Source: Natrinema salaciae (GTDB taxonomy: Archaea > Halobacteriota > Halobacteria > Halobacteriales > Natrialbaceae). Taken from it: a stretch of 64,000 nt of DNA. A program made the translations under genes and the position numbers. Below, piece after piece: positions 9,470-18,062 of the stretch. The notes under the pieces are model-generated. The model saw only the letters and a program-made list of their open reading frames with translations, searched no databases and was not told the DNA's origin. Position 1 is the stretch's first letter; every line of letters starts with the position of its first letter. The stretch covers positions 186,001 to 250,000 of the forward strand of contig NZ_FOFD01000005.1 in the NCBI RefSeq assembly GCF_900110865.1, written 5' to 3'.

Positions 9470-10408
9470 TTACTCGATGAGGGATTCGATGTCGTCTTCG
9501 AGTTGACTGTACAGTTCCTCGGCTCGACGCTCGTCTTCGGACGAGAGCGGTCGAATCGGTTCTCGAACGCTACCACCGTTGAGTCCGGCAAGTTCGAGCC
9601 CTTTCTTCACCGCCGGGACGCTAATCGCACCCTGGATCTCGTTTTCTTGCCCGGTTTCGTCCCGGAACTGCTGGTAGGGAAGACAGATATTACGGAGTTG
9701 GCAGGCGCGTTCCCAATCGCCGTCTGAGAGCGCGTCGAACAGCTCGAGTCCGATCTCGGGGCGGAAATTACTGACCCCCGCCGAGAACCCCTCCACGCCC
9801 TCCGCCCAGAACGAGACGGCGAACGGTTCCGCGAGCCCGTCGATCCAGACGACGTCGTCGGCCCCGGCAGCCACGCCTGCGCCGAGCTTGACTGGGTCCT
9901 TCAGTGCGTACTTGATCCCGACGATGCCGTCGACGCGGGTGAGACTCGCGAGGTAGTCGATGGACGGATCGAAACCGCGGACGTACGGGACGAGCGGCGT
10001 CTCCGTACCCGAGGAGAGGTTTCGATAGTACTCCAGCAGGCCCGCTTCGTGCATATACGTGTGGTCGGGTGGCATGACCATCATCGCATCGACGCCGATG
10101 CGGTCGTACGAGCGGATCAACTCCCGGGCCTCCCCGGTGCTCCCGCCGACGCCGGCGAGCACGCAGGCGTCCGACGGGAGCGCGTTCACGCTCGTCTCGG
10201 CCACGTCGACGCGCTCGCTCCGGGAGAGGGAGTGGTACTCGCTGATATTTGCTGTCGCCAGAAACGTCCGGATTCCCGCGCCGTACAGTTCCTGCGCGTT
10301 TTCCGTGATCTTTTCGTGTTCGATCTCGAGTTCGTCGTCGAATGGCGTCAACAACCCGACGGCAACGCCACGGAGATGGCTCCGTACATGCTCGGCTGAC
10401 GATGACAT
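9470..10408 (-). CDS. DapA/KdgD-family dehydratase-aldolase (candidate 5-keto-4-deoxyglucarate dehydratase)
   Basis: This 312-residue TIM-barrel protein of the class I dihydrodipicolinate synthase family acts through a Schiff base. The lysine is in the GIVGIKYAL segment at about residue 170, and a Tyr is in PYVRGF at about 140 where the family has Y-N-R. It is clearly a paralogue of the protein at 34052-34996 (both carry MVM-PDHTY). Within this uronate island a KdgD-type reaction (5-keto-4-deoxyglucarate to 2-oxoglutarate semialdehyde, CO2 and water) is the best guess; 2-keto-3-deoxy-acid aldolase is the alternative. The frame is open up to 10531, but the ATG at 10408 follows a TTTATT element and a dyad operator. 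Confidence 0.85.
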   Translation of the reverse strand: MSSSAEHVRSHLRGVAVGLLTPFDDELEIEHEKITENAQELYGAGIRTFLATANISEYHSLSRSERVDVAETSVNALPSDACVLAGVGGSTGEARELIRSYDRIGVDAMMVMPPDHTYMHEAGLLEYYRNLSSGTETPLVPYVRGFDPSIDYLASLTRVDGIVGIKYALKDPVKLGAGVAAGADDVVWIDGLAEPFAVSFWAEGVEGFSAGVSNFRPEIGLELFDALSDGDWERACQLRNICLPYQQFRDETGQENEIQGAISVPAVKKGLELAGLNGGSVREPIRPLSSEDERRAEELYSQLEDDIESLIE

Positions 10409-10415
10409 AGTAAAT

Positions 10416-10430
10416 CGATGTATCGCATCG
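10416..10430. promoter_or_regulatory. Inverted repeat CGATG-N5-CATCG at the KdgD-like promoter
   Basis: The arms CGATG (10416-10420) and CATCG (10426-10430) lie between the TTTATT TATA-like element (about 10431-10437, read on the minus strand) and the start codon at 10408. A protein bound here would block transcription initiation. The short arms make a chance origin possible. Confidence 0.45.
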
Positions 10431-10605
10431 AATAAAAATCCACCGCCCAGTCCAGTTCTTGCGCGGGAACTCGCGGCTCCCGTCGTCGGGTTCTCGGCGG
10501 CGACGGTCGTCGTCGATTCGTCGCGTTCCATCTCCCGAGGAGGTCCACTCGTCGAAACGACCGCGGCAAAAGGCTCATACCGCTTTCGGTGGACTGTGTG
10601 TGTGT

Positions 10606-11793
10606 ATGCAGACGTTTTCCGGATACCGGCGTGACGACGGGCGGATCGGCGTCCGCAATCGGGTCGCCGTCCTGCCGACGTCCGTCGCGGCGAGTGCAGT
10701 CTCCGACCGGATCGCGACCGATGCCGGGTCGAGCGTTACGGCGACGCCCCACCAGATGGGAACCGACCAGCCCGAGGCGGCTCGCGAGCGAACCGAACGC
10801 GTCCTCGCGGGAATCGGACGGAACCCGAACGTCGGTGCCGCGCTCGTGGTCGAACTCGGCACCGAACCGATCGACGCGGGTACTGTAGCGGACGACATCG
10901 CTGCCGGCGGGACGCCGGTCGAGACGCTGTCGATCCGCGACGCCGGCGGGACGAGGGCGGCAGTCGGTCGCGGCGTCGACGAAGCCACCGCGCTCCTCGA
11001 GGAGGCGGCGCGAGCCCGCCGCGAACCCGCCGACGTGAGCGAACTCGTCGTCGGCGTCGAGTGCGGTGGGAGCGACGCGACCAGCGGCATCGCGGCGAAT
11101 CCCGCCGTGGGTGACGCCAGCGACCGTTTGGTCGCGGCGGGCGGCACGAGTTGTCTCAGCGAGACGCCGGAATTCATCGGTGCCGAGCACGTCCTCGCCG
11201 AGCGCTGTGTCGACGAGCCGGTTCGCGAGCGACTGCGAGAGCGCGTCGATAGGCGCGAGGCCGTCGCCGATCTGATGGGTGTCGATCTCAGGGGCACTCA
11301 ACCGACGCCGGGCAATCAGGAGGGCGGACTGACGACCATCGAGGAAAAGAGTCTGGGCGCGATCGCGAAGGCCGGCACGGCACCGATCCGCGACGTCGTT
11401 GACTACGCCGACCGCCTCCCCGTGGGCGGCGGACTGGTGGTCATGGACACGCCAGGATACGACGTCGAGAGCGTCGTCGGCAAGGTCGCCGGCGGTGCGC
11501 AGGTGATCGCGTTCACCACCGGACGCGGCAGCACCACCGGCAATCCGATCGCCCCGGTACTCAAAGTTACTGCCAACCCGCGGACGTGGGCGAACATGGC
11601 GAGTAATATCGACGTCGACGCCAGCACGGTGCTGGACGGCGAGTCGATCGAATCGGCCGGTGAGCGCGTCTACGAGACCCTGCTGTCAGTCGCCGATGGA
11701 ACTCGGACCGAGGCGGAGCGTCGGGGGATGGCGGAGTTCGCAATCAACGAGATCCTCCCTCGCGAGCTGGCGTCGTGTGGTGATCCGTCGTGA
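10606..11793 (+). CDS. UxaA-family acid-sugar dehydratase, C-terminal-type subunit
   Basis: This 395-residue protein belongs to the altronate/galactarate dehydratase (UxaA/GarD) C-terminal family. It keeps the later family motifs: ECGGSDATSGIAANPA (about residue 150), PTPGNQEGGLTTIEEKSLG (about 230), VMDTPGYD (about 280) and FTTGRGSTTGNP (about 305). The earlier Cys/His motifs are replaced: PHQMGTDQ stands where the family has H-x-x-G-C-G, and VELGTE stands where it has L-G-C-E. It lacks a SAF domain. Its stop overlaps the GTG of the next gene by 4 bp; the partner has the reciprocal pattern. Probably a subunit of a metal-dependent dehydratase for a C6 aldonic or aldaric acid. Confidence 0.85.
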   Translation: MQTFSGYRRDDGRIGVRNRVAVLPTSVAASAVSDRIATDAGSSVTATPHQMGTDQPEAARERTERVLAGIGRNPNVGAALVVELGTEPIDAGTVADDIAAGGTPVETLSIRDAGGTRAAVGRGVDEATALLEEAARARREPADVSELVVGVECGGSDATSGIAANPAVGDASDRLVAAGGTSCLSETPEFIGAEHVLAERCVDEPVRERLRERVDRREAVADLMGVDLRGTQPTPGNQEGGLTTIEEKSLGAIAKAGTAPIRDVVDYADRLPVGGGLVVMDTPGYDVESVVGKVAGGAQVIAFTTGRGSTTGNPIAPVLKVTANPRTWANMASNIDVDASTVLDGESIESAGERVYETLLSVADGTRTEAERRGMAEFAINEILPRELASCGDPS

Positions 11794-13232
11794 AGGGCGT
11801 CGTTCTCGACGACGCGGCGGTCCTGTTGGCCGACGGGGACACCGTGGTGACGGCGATCACCGATCTCGAGACCGGTCGATCGATCACGTCCGACGACCTC
11901 CCGGGCGCCCGATCGGCGGTCACACTCGCCGAATCGATCGAGTTCGGGCACACAGTCGCAGTGACGACGATCGAAGCTGGCGAACCGGTCTACAAGTACG
12001 GCGCGGTCATCGGACACGCCAGCGAACGGATCGAACCCGGCGAGTGGGTCCACACGCACAACTGCGAGAGCAATCGCGGCCGCGGGGACCTGGGGGAGGA
12101 CGGCGTGACCCGGGACGGCGACGCCGACGTCACGAGTAGTGGCACGTTCGCGGCGTTCGAACGGGAGCGGGGCGGCGTCGGCGCTCGGAATCGGGTGCTG
12201 GTAGTGCCGTCGGTCATCTGCTCGCACACGGTCGCCGATCGAATCGCGAGCGAGGTTCCCGCTGCCGTAAGTACACCGCACGATCACGGCTGTGGGCAGC
12301 TCGGTAGCGACAGCGAGCAGACCGAGCGGACGCTCGTCGGCGTCGCGACGAACCCGAACGTCGCCGGCGCGCTCGCCGTCGGGCTGGGCTGCGAAACGGT
12401 CCAGAGCGACGGGCTCGCGAAGAGTATCGCCGACAGGGGCGTCCCGGTCGCGGCGGTCGAGATCCAGCGGGCGGGCGGGACCGATGCATGTCGCCGAGTG
12501 GGGATCGACCGCGCGACGGACCTGCTCGAGCGGACGGATGCAACGCGCACGACCGTCGGGCTCGACGCGGCGACGATCGGCGTCGTCAGTAGCGATCTCC
12601 GACCCTCGACGCTAGAGACGGCCGACCCGCTCGTCGGGCGGGTCGTCGAGCGAATCGTCGACGCCGGCGGCCGCGCGCTGATCGCGGGCAACGAGCGGAT
12701 CGACGCCCACGCCGACGCCCTCCGCGAGCGCGCCGCGACGGGTGACGCGCGCGACCGCCTGGATGCCGTTGCGAACCGCGCGACAGATTCACCGACGGCC
12801 GTGACCGAAACGCAGCTGCGCGCCGCGGAGGCCACCGTCAGCGAAGTGAGTCGATCGTGGGGCGATCTCCCCGTTCGAGACGTGCTCGAGTACGGTCGAC
12901 GCCCCACGCACGACACCGGCGTCGCGCTAGTCGACGCGCCCTCGGCGTTCGACGAAGCGGCCACGGCGCTCGCCGCCGCCGGCGCACAGGTCGTGATCCA
13001 CGTCACTGCCGACGGAATTCCCGCCGGACATCCGATCGTCCCGGTGCTCAAGATCACCGGCGACCGGGATACCTATGACGCACTGCGCGACGATATCGAC
13101 GCGTTCGCCGGAGCGACGACGTGCGACGAACTGCTCGAGACGGTACGGAGTGTACTGGACGGCGAGCCGACGTGTGCGGAGCGTCACGGCGTGACGTCGT
13201 TCGCGATTACGCGCGTCGGACCGTCGATCTAG
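11790..13232 (+). CDS. UxaA-family acid-sugar dehydratase, SAF plus N-terminal-type subunit
   Basis: This 480-residue protein has an N-terminal SAF domain (about residues 1-95, ending HTVAVTTIEAGEPVYKYG) fused to a UxaA/GarD domain (about 125-475). The domain keeps the early motifs HDHGCGQL (about 165), TNPNVAG, GLGCE (about 200) and QRAGGT (about 230). It lacks the later ones: no ECGGSD, PTPGN, MDTPG or TTGRGS is found at the aligned positions (VDAPS and VTADGI occur there). The start GTG overlaps the previous stop. A single complete enzyme of this family carries both sets of motifs, so this protein and its upstream neighbour probably work together. It is not a pseudogene, since the frame is intact and the composition normal. 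Confidence 0.85.
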   Translation: MKGVVLDDAAVLLADGDTVVTAITDLETGRSITSDDLPGARSAVTLAESIEFGHTVAVTTIEAGEPVYKYGAVIGHASERIEPGEWVHTHNCESNRGRGDLGEDGVTRDGDADVTSSGTFAAFERERGGVGARNRVLVVPSVICSHTVADRIASEVPAAVSTPHDHGCGQLGSDSEQTERTLVGVATNPNVAGALAVGLGCETVQSDGLAKSIADRGVPVAAVEIQRAGGTDACRRVGIDRATDLLERTDATRTTVGLDAATIGVVSSDLRPSTLETADPLVGRVVERIVDAGGRALIAGNERIDAHADALRERAATGDARDRLDAVANRATDSPTAVTETQLRAAEATVSEVSRSWGDLPVRDVLEYGRRPTHDTGVALVDAPSAFDEAATALAAAGAQVVIHVTADGIPAGHPIVPVLKITGDRDTYDALRDDIDAFAGATTCDELLETVRSVLDGEPTCAERHGVTSFAITRVGPSI

Positions 13233-13304
13233 CGGCGGCTGGCGCAAAAGGGGATCGGCGACGGTGTGATGGTTCCCACAGTCGATGCACCGAAGAGCCG
13301 GGGC

Positions 13305-15500
13305 TTACTCGCTTTCCGGCGTGATCGATTCGCCGTCAGTAATCGACTCGCTGTCCCAGTACTCGTGGTTGCCGTCGACGCGGAAACACGCGGCATCGTG
13401 TAATTCGTCGTCGGGGACGGCGAACGACTCCGGACTCCGGGTTCGACAGATCTCCCGCGCGTCGGCACAGCGCGTGTGATAGCGACAGCCGCTCGGCGGA
13501 TCGGTCGGGTCCGGGATATCGATTTCGCGAATCGGGGACTCCCCGTCGTCGTCGGCACCGAGCTCGGGCGTCGCCCAGCACAGCGCCTTCGTGTAGGGGT
13601 GTTGCGGGTTGTGGATGATCTGTTCCGGCGGTCCGATCTCGACCAAGCGGCCGAGGTAGACGACGCCGATCCGTCCGCCGGTCTTCTCGGCGATGTACCG
13701 GGCGTTCGAGAGGTCGTGGGAGACGAACAGGTAGGACGTGTCAAACGTGTCCTGCAACTGGATCATGAGATCCATCATCTCGACGCGCAGCGACACGTCG
13801 AGCGCGCTGACTGGCTCGTCGGCCATGATCAGATCCGGGTTCATCAGCATCGCCCGAATGAGCGCGACGCGCTGTTGCTCGCCCCCGCTGAGCTGGTGGG
13901 GGTAGCGTTCGATGTAGTCCTCCGGCGGCGACATCCCGACGTGCTCGAGCAGGCTCAGAATGCGCTGTTTCCGGTCGTTCCCGTCGAGTTCACCGTTCCA
14001 GCGCTTGAGCGGCGCCTCGAGGCTCGATTTGACGCGGCGGTGGGGGTTCAGGGCGCTGCCCGGGTCCTGGTGGACGATCTGGAGCGACCGCCGGATCTCG
14101 TCCCACGAGCAGTCGCCGTCGCCGTTGCCCGCCTTGACGTCCCAGATGTCGTGGCCGCGGTAGTTGACGCTCCCGCCGGTCGGCTCCTGTAGTCCGACCG
14201 CCGTCTTGCCGAGCGTCGTCTTGCCACAGCCGGACTCGCCGACGAGGACGACGACGTCCGTCTCGTAGATCTCCATCGAGACGCCGTCGACGGCCGCGAC
14301 GGTTTCGGGCTCGGCGAACATGTCGAGGAAGCCGTTCTCCTTCTCGAAGTGGACCTCGACGTCGTCGAGCGAGACGACCGGTTCGGCCGACGCGGTCCGC
14401 GATGGCGTCTCTCCCGGGCCGATCGTCGCCGTCTCGGAACCGGTATCGATGGACTCGAGGTCGTACGACATCGGGATCTCCTCGCGCGCGTCCGCCCAGT
14501 GATGGCAGTGAGAGACGTGGCTCCCGCCGACCTCGTACGGATCGGGATCGACGTCGCGACACTTCTCGGTGGCGAGTGGACACCGCGTGTGGAACGAACA
14601 GCCCGTCGGGACGTTCACCGGGTCCGGGGCCGATCCCGCGACCGGCTGCATCGTCTCGATCGGTGCTTCGAGGTTCGGCGTCGATTTCAGTAACAGCCGG
14701 GTGTACGGATGCGCGGCGTTCTCGAGGATCTCGTTGGTCGGACCGAGTTCGACGAACTCGAAGGCGTAGAGCACCCCGATGCGGTCGGCGATGTCAGCGA
14801 CCAGCGGCAGGTCGTGGGTAATGAAGACGATCGTCAGATCGTACTCGTCTTTGATCTCCTGGATCAGCGAGATGATCGACCGCTGCATCAGGAGGTCCAG
14901 CGCGGCCGTCGGCTCGTCCATCACCAGCACTTCCGGCTCGAGCACCAGGCTTAGCGCGATGAGCGCGCGCTGTTTCATCCCCCCCGAAAGCTCGTGGGGG
15001 TAGGCGTCGAGGACGCGGTCGGGGTCGAGATACAGGTCCTCGAGGATGCCCCGCGTTCGCTCCATGCCCTCGTCGATGTCGTCGTCGTGTGCGTCGAGCG
15101 TCTCGACGAAGTGGGTTCGGATCTTGCGGACGGGGTTGAACGAACTCATCGCCCCCTGGAACACCATGGAGATCTCCTCCCAGCGGAGTTCCTTGAGCCC
15201 TTGCTTGTCGAGCTCGAGGATGTCGATCGGGCCGCCGTCCGGGGGGTGGTACGTGATGTCCCCGTCGAGGACGCCCGGGTCGACGATCGCGTCGAGCAGC
15301 GCCGACGCGAGCATGGATTTTCCGCTGCCGCTCTCCCCGACGATGCCGAGGATTTCGTTTCGCTGGACGTCCAGATCGACGTCGTCGAGAACGCGGGATT
15401 CGCCGCGGTCCATGTCGAACGTGACGGACGCGTTTCGGATTTCGAGTATCGAATCGTCTCGTGCCGGTTCGTGTTCGTAGTCGGTTTCGGATACGGTCAT
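13305..15500 (-). CDS. Dpp/Opp-type ABC transporter, fused tandem ATPase (DppD-DppF)
   Basis: This 731-residue cytoplasmic protein has two complete ABC ATPase modules. Module 1 (about residues 15-340) has GESGSGKS, the signature LSGGMKQR and the Walker B MDEPTAAL. Module 2 (about 375-720) has GESGCGKT, LSGGEQQR and ADEPVSAL. Each ends in the oligopeptide-type Cys-rich tail (GCSFHTRCP, GCRYHTRC). In most organisms DppD and DppF are separate genes; the fusion is seen in some haloarchaea. It starts 2 nt after the DppC-like permease stop in a minus-strand operon with permeases and a binding protein. The family imports peptides but also oligosaccharides, so oligogalacturonide uptake is plausible here. 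Confidence 0.92.
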   Translation of the reverse strand: MTVSETDYEHEPARDDSILEIRNASVTFDMDRGESRVLDDVDLDVQRNEILGIVGESGSGKSMLASALLDAIVDPGVLDGDITYHPPDGGPIDILELDKQGLKELRWEEISMVFQGAMSSFNPVRKIRTHFVETLDAHDDDIDEGMERTRGILEDLYLDPDRVLDAYPHELSGGMKQRALIALSLVLEPEVLVMDEPTAALDLLMQRSIISLIQEIKDEYDLTIVFITHDLPLVADIADRIGVLYAFEFVELGPTNEILENAAHPYTRLLLKSTPNLEAPIETMQPVAGSAPDPVNVPTGCSFHTRCPLATEKCRDVDPDPYEVGGSHVSHCHHWADAREEIPMSYDLESIDTGSETATIGPGETPSRTASAEPVVSLDDVEVHFEKENGFLDMFAEPETVAAVDGVSMEIYETDVVVLVGESGCGKTTLGKTAVGLQEPTGGSVNYRGHDIWDVKAGNGDGDCSWDEIRRSLQIVHQDPGSALNPHRRVKSSLEAPLKRWNGELDGNDRKQRILSLLEHVGMSPPEDYIERYPHQLSGGEQQRVALIRAMLMNPDLIMADEPVSALDVSLRVEMMDLMIQLQDTFDTSYLFVSHDLSNARYIAEKTGGRIGVVYLGRLVEIGPPEQIIHNPQHPYTKALCWATPELGADDDGESPIREIDIPDPTDPPSGCRYHTRCADAREICRTRSPESFAVPDDELHDAACFRVDGNHEYWDSESITDGESITPESE

Positions 15501-15502
15501 CT

Positions 15503-16621
15503 TCAGATACCCCCCATCATGTCGTTCGTCTGTGGTTCGTCCTCAGTCTCGGCGTTGGCGGTCGTCTTCTCGTGTCGAGCCCGGACGCGGGGGTTGAACA
15601 CCCGGTCGAGGGACTGCCCGAGCAGGGTCAGTCCGACAGAGAGGAACACGATCGCCAACATGGGGACCAGGAACCAGTGGAGCGCGTCGGGACGGGCGTG
15701 CGCGTTCGCCCCGTAGGCGAGGTTCAGCATGCTCCCCCAGTTCAGGTCCTCGAAGGGGAGGATCCCGAGGTAGTACAGGGCGACCGCCTCGAAGATGACC
15801 TTTCGACCGGCGTTCGTGAGGTTGATTACCACGAACGGCATCAGGTGCGGAACGATTTCCTTGAAGACGATCGTCGGCGTCCCGAGCCCCATCGCCTGCG
15901 AGGCCTCGACGAACGACTCCTCCCGGAGCGTGAGCATCTGCGATCTGATCGCCCGGGCGAGGCCGCCCCACGACGCGATGCTCAGCAATATGCCGATCGC
16001 GATCGGGCTGCCGAGAATCTGGTCTTCGAACATGAGACCCAGCACCATCACGAGCGGGAAGCCGGGGATGTTGATGAACACGTCGGTGATCGAACTCAGG
16101 ACCGTGTCGGTCATGCCGCCCTTGTAGCCGGCGATGGAACCGATAATCGTCCCGGTCCCGACGGTAAACACCGCACCCGCGAGGACCATCTTGAGGATCT
16201 CCGACGTCGAGTGGACCGCCTGCGAGAGTAGGTCACGCCCCTGATCGTCCGTCCCGAGGGGGTACTCCATGGTCTCGAACGGTGCGGCGAGCGCCTGCCC
16301 TTCGGCCATGGTTGGCGGTTCGACGACCATCGTTCCGACGGTCCCCATCAGCACGTACAGCACGACGATCGTGAAGCCGATTCGAGCGCGCCAGTCGCGC
16401 CAGATGATCGAGATCGGTGCGTAGACGTACGCGTCGTACAGCTTGCGATAGCGGTCCCGTCGCGTCTCCTCGTACTCGGAGACGACCTCGAAGGGCGTGC
16501 CGACGGCGCCGCCGTCGGTTTCGACCCGCTCGCCGGCGTTCGTGTCGGCACCGCCGATCGCGCTCTCGAGATCCAGCCGTTCGTCGGCGTCGTCCGTCGG
16601 GTCCTCGGGATGCCGGCTCAT
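15503..16621 (-). CDS. ABC transporter permease (DppC-like)
   Basis: This 372-residue inner-membrane permease has a long acidic cytoplasmic N-terminus (about 75 residues), a first membrane span around residue 85-105 (IGFTIVVLYVLMGTVGTMV) and about five further spans. The EAA loop, EASQAMGLGTPTIVFKEIVPH at about 240, docks the ATPase. It overlaps the DppB-like gene by 4 bp and precedes the fused ATPase by 2 bp, so the three are co-translated. It is part of the putative oligosaccharide/oligopeptide importer. Confidence 0.92.
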   Translation of the reverse strand: MSRHPEDPTDDADERLDLESAIGGADTNAGERVETDGGAVGTPFEVVSEYEETRRDRYRKLYDAYVYAPISIIWRDWRARIGFTIVVLYVLMGTVGTMVVEPPTMAEGQALAAPFETMEYPLGTDDQGRDLLSQAVHSTSEILKMVLAGAVFTVGTGTIIGSIAGYKGGMTDTVLSSITDVFINIPGFPLVMVLGLMFEDQILGSPIAIGILLSIASWGGLARAIRSQMLTLREESFVEASQAMGLGTPTIVFKEIVPHLMPFVVINLTNAGRKVIFEAVALYYLGILPFEDLNWGSMLNLAYGANAHARPDALHWFLVPMLAIVFLSVGLTLLGQSLDRVFNPRVRARHEKTTANAETEDEPQTNDMMGGI

Positions 16622-17610
16622 CGTGACCTCCGTGCTCGCGGGTCGACGTATCCGTAGGTCAGGTCGGCCAGCAGCAGCGAGATGACCATCGCGACCGTGA
16701 TGACCATGAATCCGCCCATCATGAGCGGGTAGTCGCGCTGGTGTGTGGCGGACAGCATGTACCAGCCGAGCCCGTGGTACTGGAACACCCGCTCCAGGAC
16801 GATCGAGCCGCCGAACATCTCGCCGATGCTGATCAGCAACGTCGTGTACATCGGCAACACGGCGTTGCGGGCGACGTACTGGGTCGAGATCGTGATGTCC
16901 GAGAGACCGCGGAGACGGGCGACGCGGAGGTAGTCCTCACCGAGAACGCGGATACTGTTTCCGCGCATCCCCAGCGAGGCGACGCCGGAGGCGACGAGCA
17001 TGGAGAGGACTGGTAACATCGCGTGGCGGACGATACCGCTGATGTACACCAGATTGAATCCCGGTTCGACACCGATCGGCTGGCGACCGCCGGTTGGGAA
17101 CCAGCCCAGTCGGTACGACAGGAAGATCAACAGGAGGATCGCGAGCACGTAGAACGGAATCGACCCCATCAGGACGGCGTACGACGTCAGACCGACGTCT
17201 AGCTTCCCGCCTTCCCAGTAGGCCATCAGTGCGCCGATGCTGATGCCGATAAAGAAGCTGATGAAGACCGCCCAGCTCAGCACGAACAGGGTCCACGGCG
17301 TCGCCTGCGCGATGAGATCGGCGACCGGCTCGCCGTAGTAGACGGACTGTCCGAGATCACCCTGTAGCGTGTTCGAGACGTAGTTGACGTAGGCGATCGG
17401 AATCGGTTCGTCCGGATCGATCGTCATTCGGAGTTCGATGAGTTCGCGGGCCCGCGACGGATTGATCCCCTTTCGGGCCAGTCGGGTGATCATGGCACCC
17501 ATCATGTTCCCGGGCATCATCCGTACCAGTGCGAACGAGAGTGTGAGAACAGCCCACACTGTGAATACCGCTTGCCCGAGCCTCCTGATACGCCAGTCTA
17601 TTGTTACCAT
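16618..17610 (-). CDS. ABC transporter permease (DppB-like)
   Basis: This 330-residue permease has six predicted membrane spans, a first span at about residues 10-30 (LGQAVFTVWAVLTLSFALV), the DppB-type periplasmic loop, and the EAA motif VLGEDYLRVARLRGLSDITI at about 225. It is the first permease in the minus-strand operon and overlaps the DppC-like gene. A TATA-like AATAAATA lies upstream of the ATG at 17610, so transcription may start again here, after the small membrane gene. Confidence 0.92.
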   Translation of the reverse strand: MVTIDWRIRRLGQAVFTVWAVLTLSFALVRMMPGNMMGAMITRLARKGINPSRARELIELRMTIDPDEPIPIAYVNYVSNTLQGDLGQSVYYGEPVADLIAQATPWTLFVLSWAVFISFFIGISIGALMAYWEGGKLDVGLTSYAVLMGSIPFYVLAILLLIFLSYRLGWFPTGGRQPIGVEPGFNLVYISGIVRHAMLPVLSMLVASGVASLGMRGNSIRVLGEDYLRVARLRGLSDITISTQYVARNAVLPMYTTLLISIGEMFGGSIVLERVFQYHGLGWYMLSATHQRDYPLMMGGFMVITVAMVISLLLADLTYGYVDPRARRSR

Positions 17611-17785
17611 AGTGGATGCGTATTTATTCAGACGGGTTCATTATCAAGGTTTCCCCCACATCGCCGAAAGATGGTGACCGTCGAGCTGTCCGTTAGTCTC
17701 ATCCCACCACCGTCCATCTCCCCGCCAGAACTCTATATACTCTGATATTTTGCACGTCAAGTGGGATCGAACGGCACCCGATCGG

Positions 17786-17980
17786 TCAAAACGGGTCCCA
17801 GCCGGTGTAGATCACCGCGACACTCGCGACCAGCGAGAGCACGACGGGGATGAGCGTGAGTACTGCGACGACGTACGCCCCCGTCCCCGGTTCGAGAAAG
17901 AGAAAGGAAAATCCGAGCAGTAGCAGGAACAGGACATTAACGCCGAGAACGACTCGCGAAACGGACCGAAGGAATCCCAT
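17786..17980 (-). CDS. Small two-span membrane protein, unknown function
   Basis: This is a 64-residue protein with two hydrophobic helices, LGVNVLFLLLLGFSFLFL at about residues 12-30 and YVVAVLTLIPVVLSLVASVA at about 36-56. It lies in the ABC transporter operon between the binding-protein gene and the DppB-like permease on the same strand. It could be an accessory subunit or an unrelated small membrane protein; nothing in the sequence decides. The ATG at 17980 is the only sensible start. Confidence 0.7.
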   Translation of the reverse strand: MGFLRSVSRVVLGVNVLFLLLLGFSFLFLEPGTGAYVVAVLTLIPVVLSLVASVAVIYTGWDPF

Positions 17981-18062
17981 GCGAACTAGTTCTCCGAGAC
18001 GCTCTTAAATCTTGATCTGTGGGACGGCGTGTCGACTGTTGCGGTCGGCGCTGGAACGGTCG

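Noticed and set aside
8777-9727. 316-codon plus-strand frame after the integrase
   Set aside because: It overlaps the 3' end of the KdgD-like gene and is Arg/Ser-rich with no domain. A protein-like fragment in another frame (about 9109-9300) is too short to name.
11790-13232. The SAF-UxaA protein as a pseudogene, because the later family motifs are missing
   Set aside because: The frame is intact, composition normal and the gene is coupled to its partner; the lost motifs are exactly those kept in the partner, which argues for subfunctionalisation.
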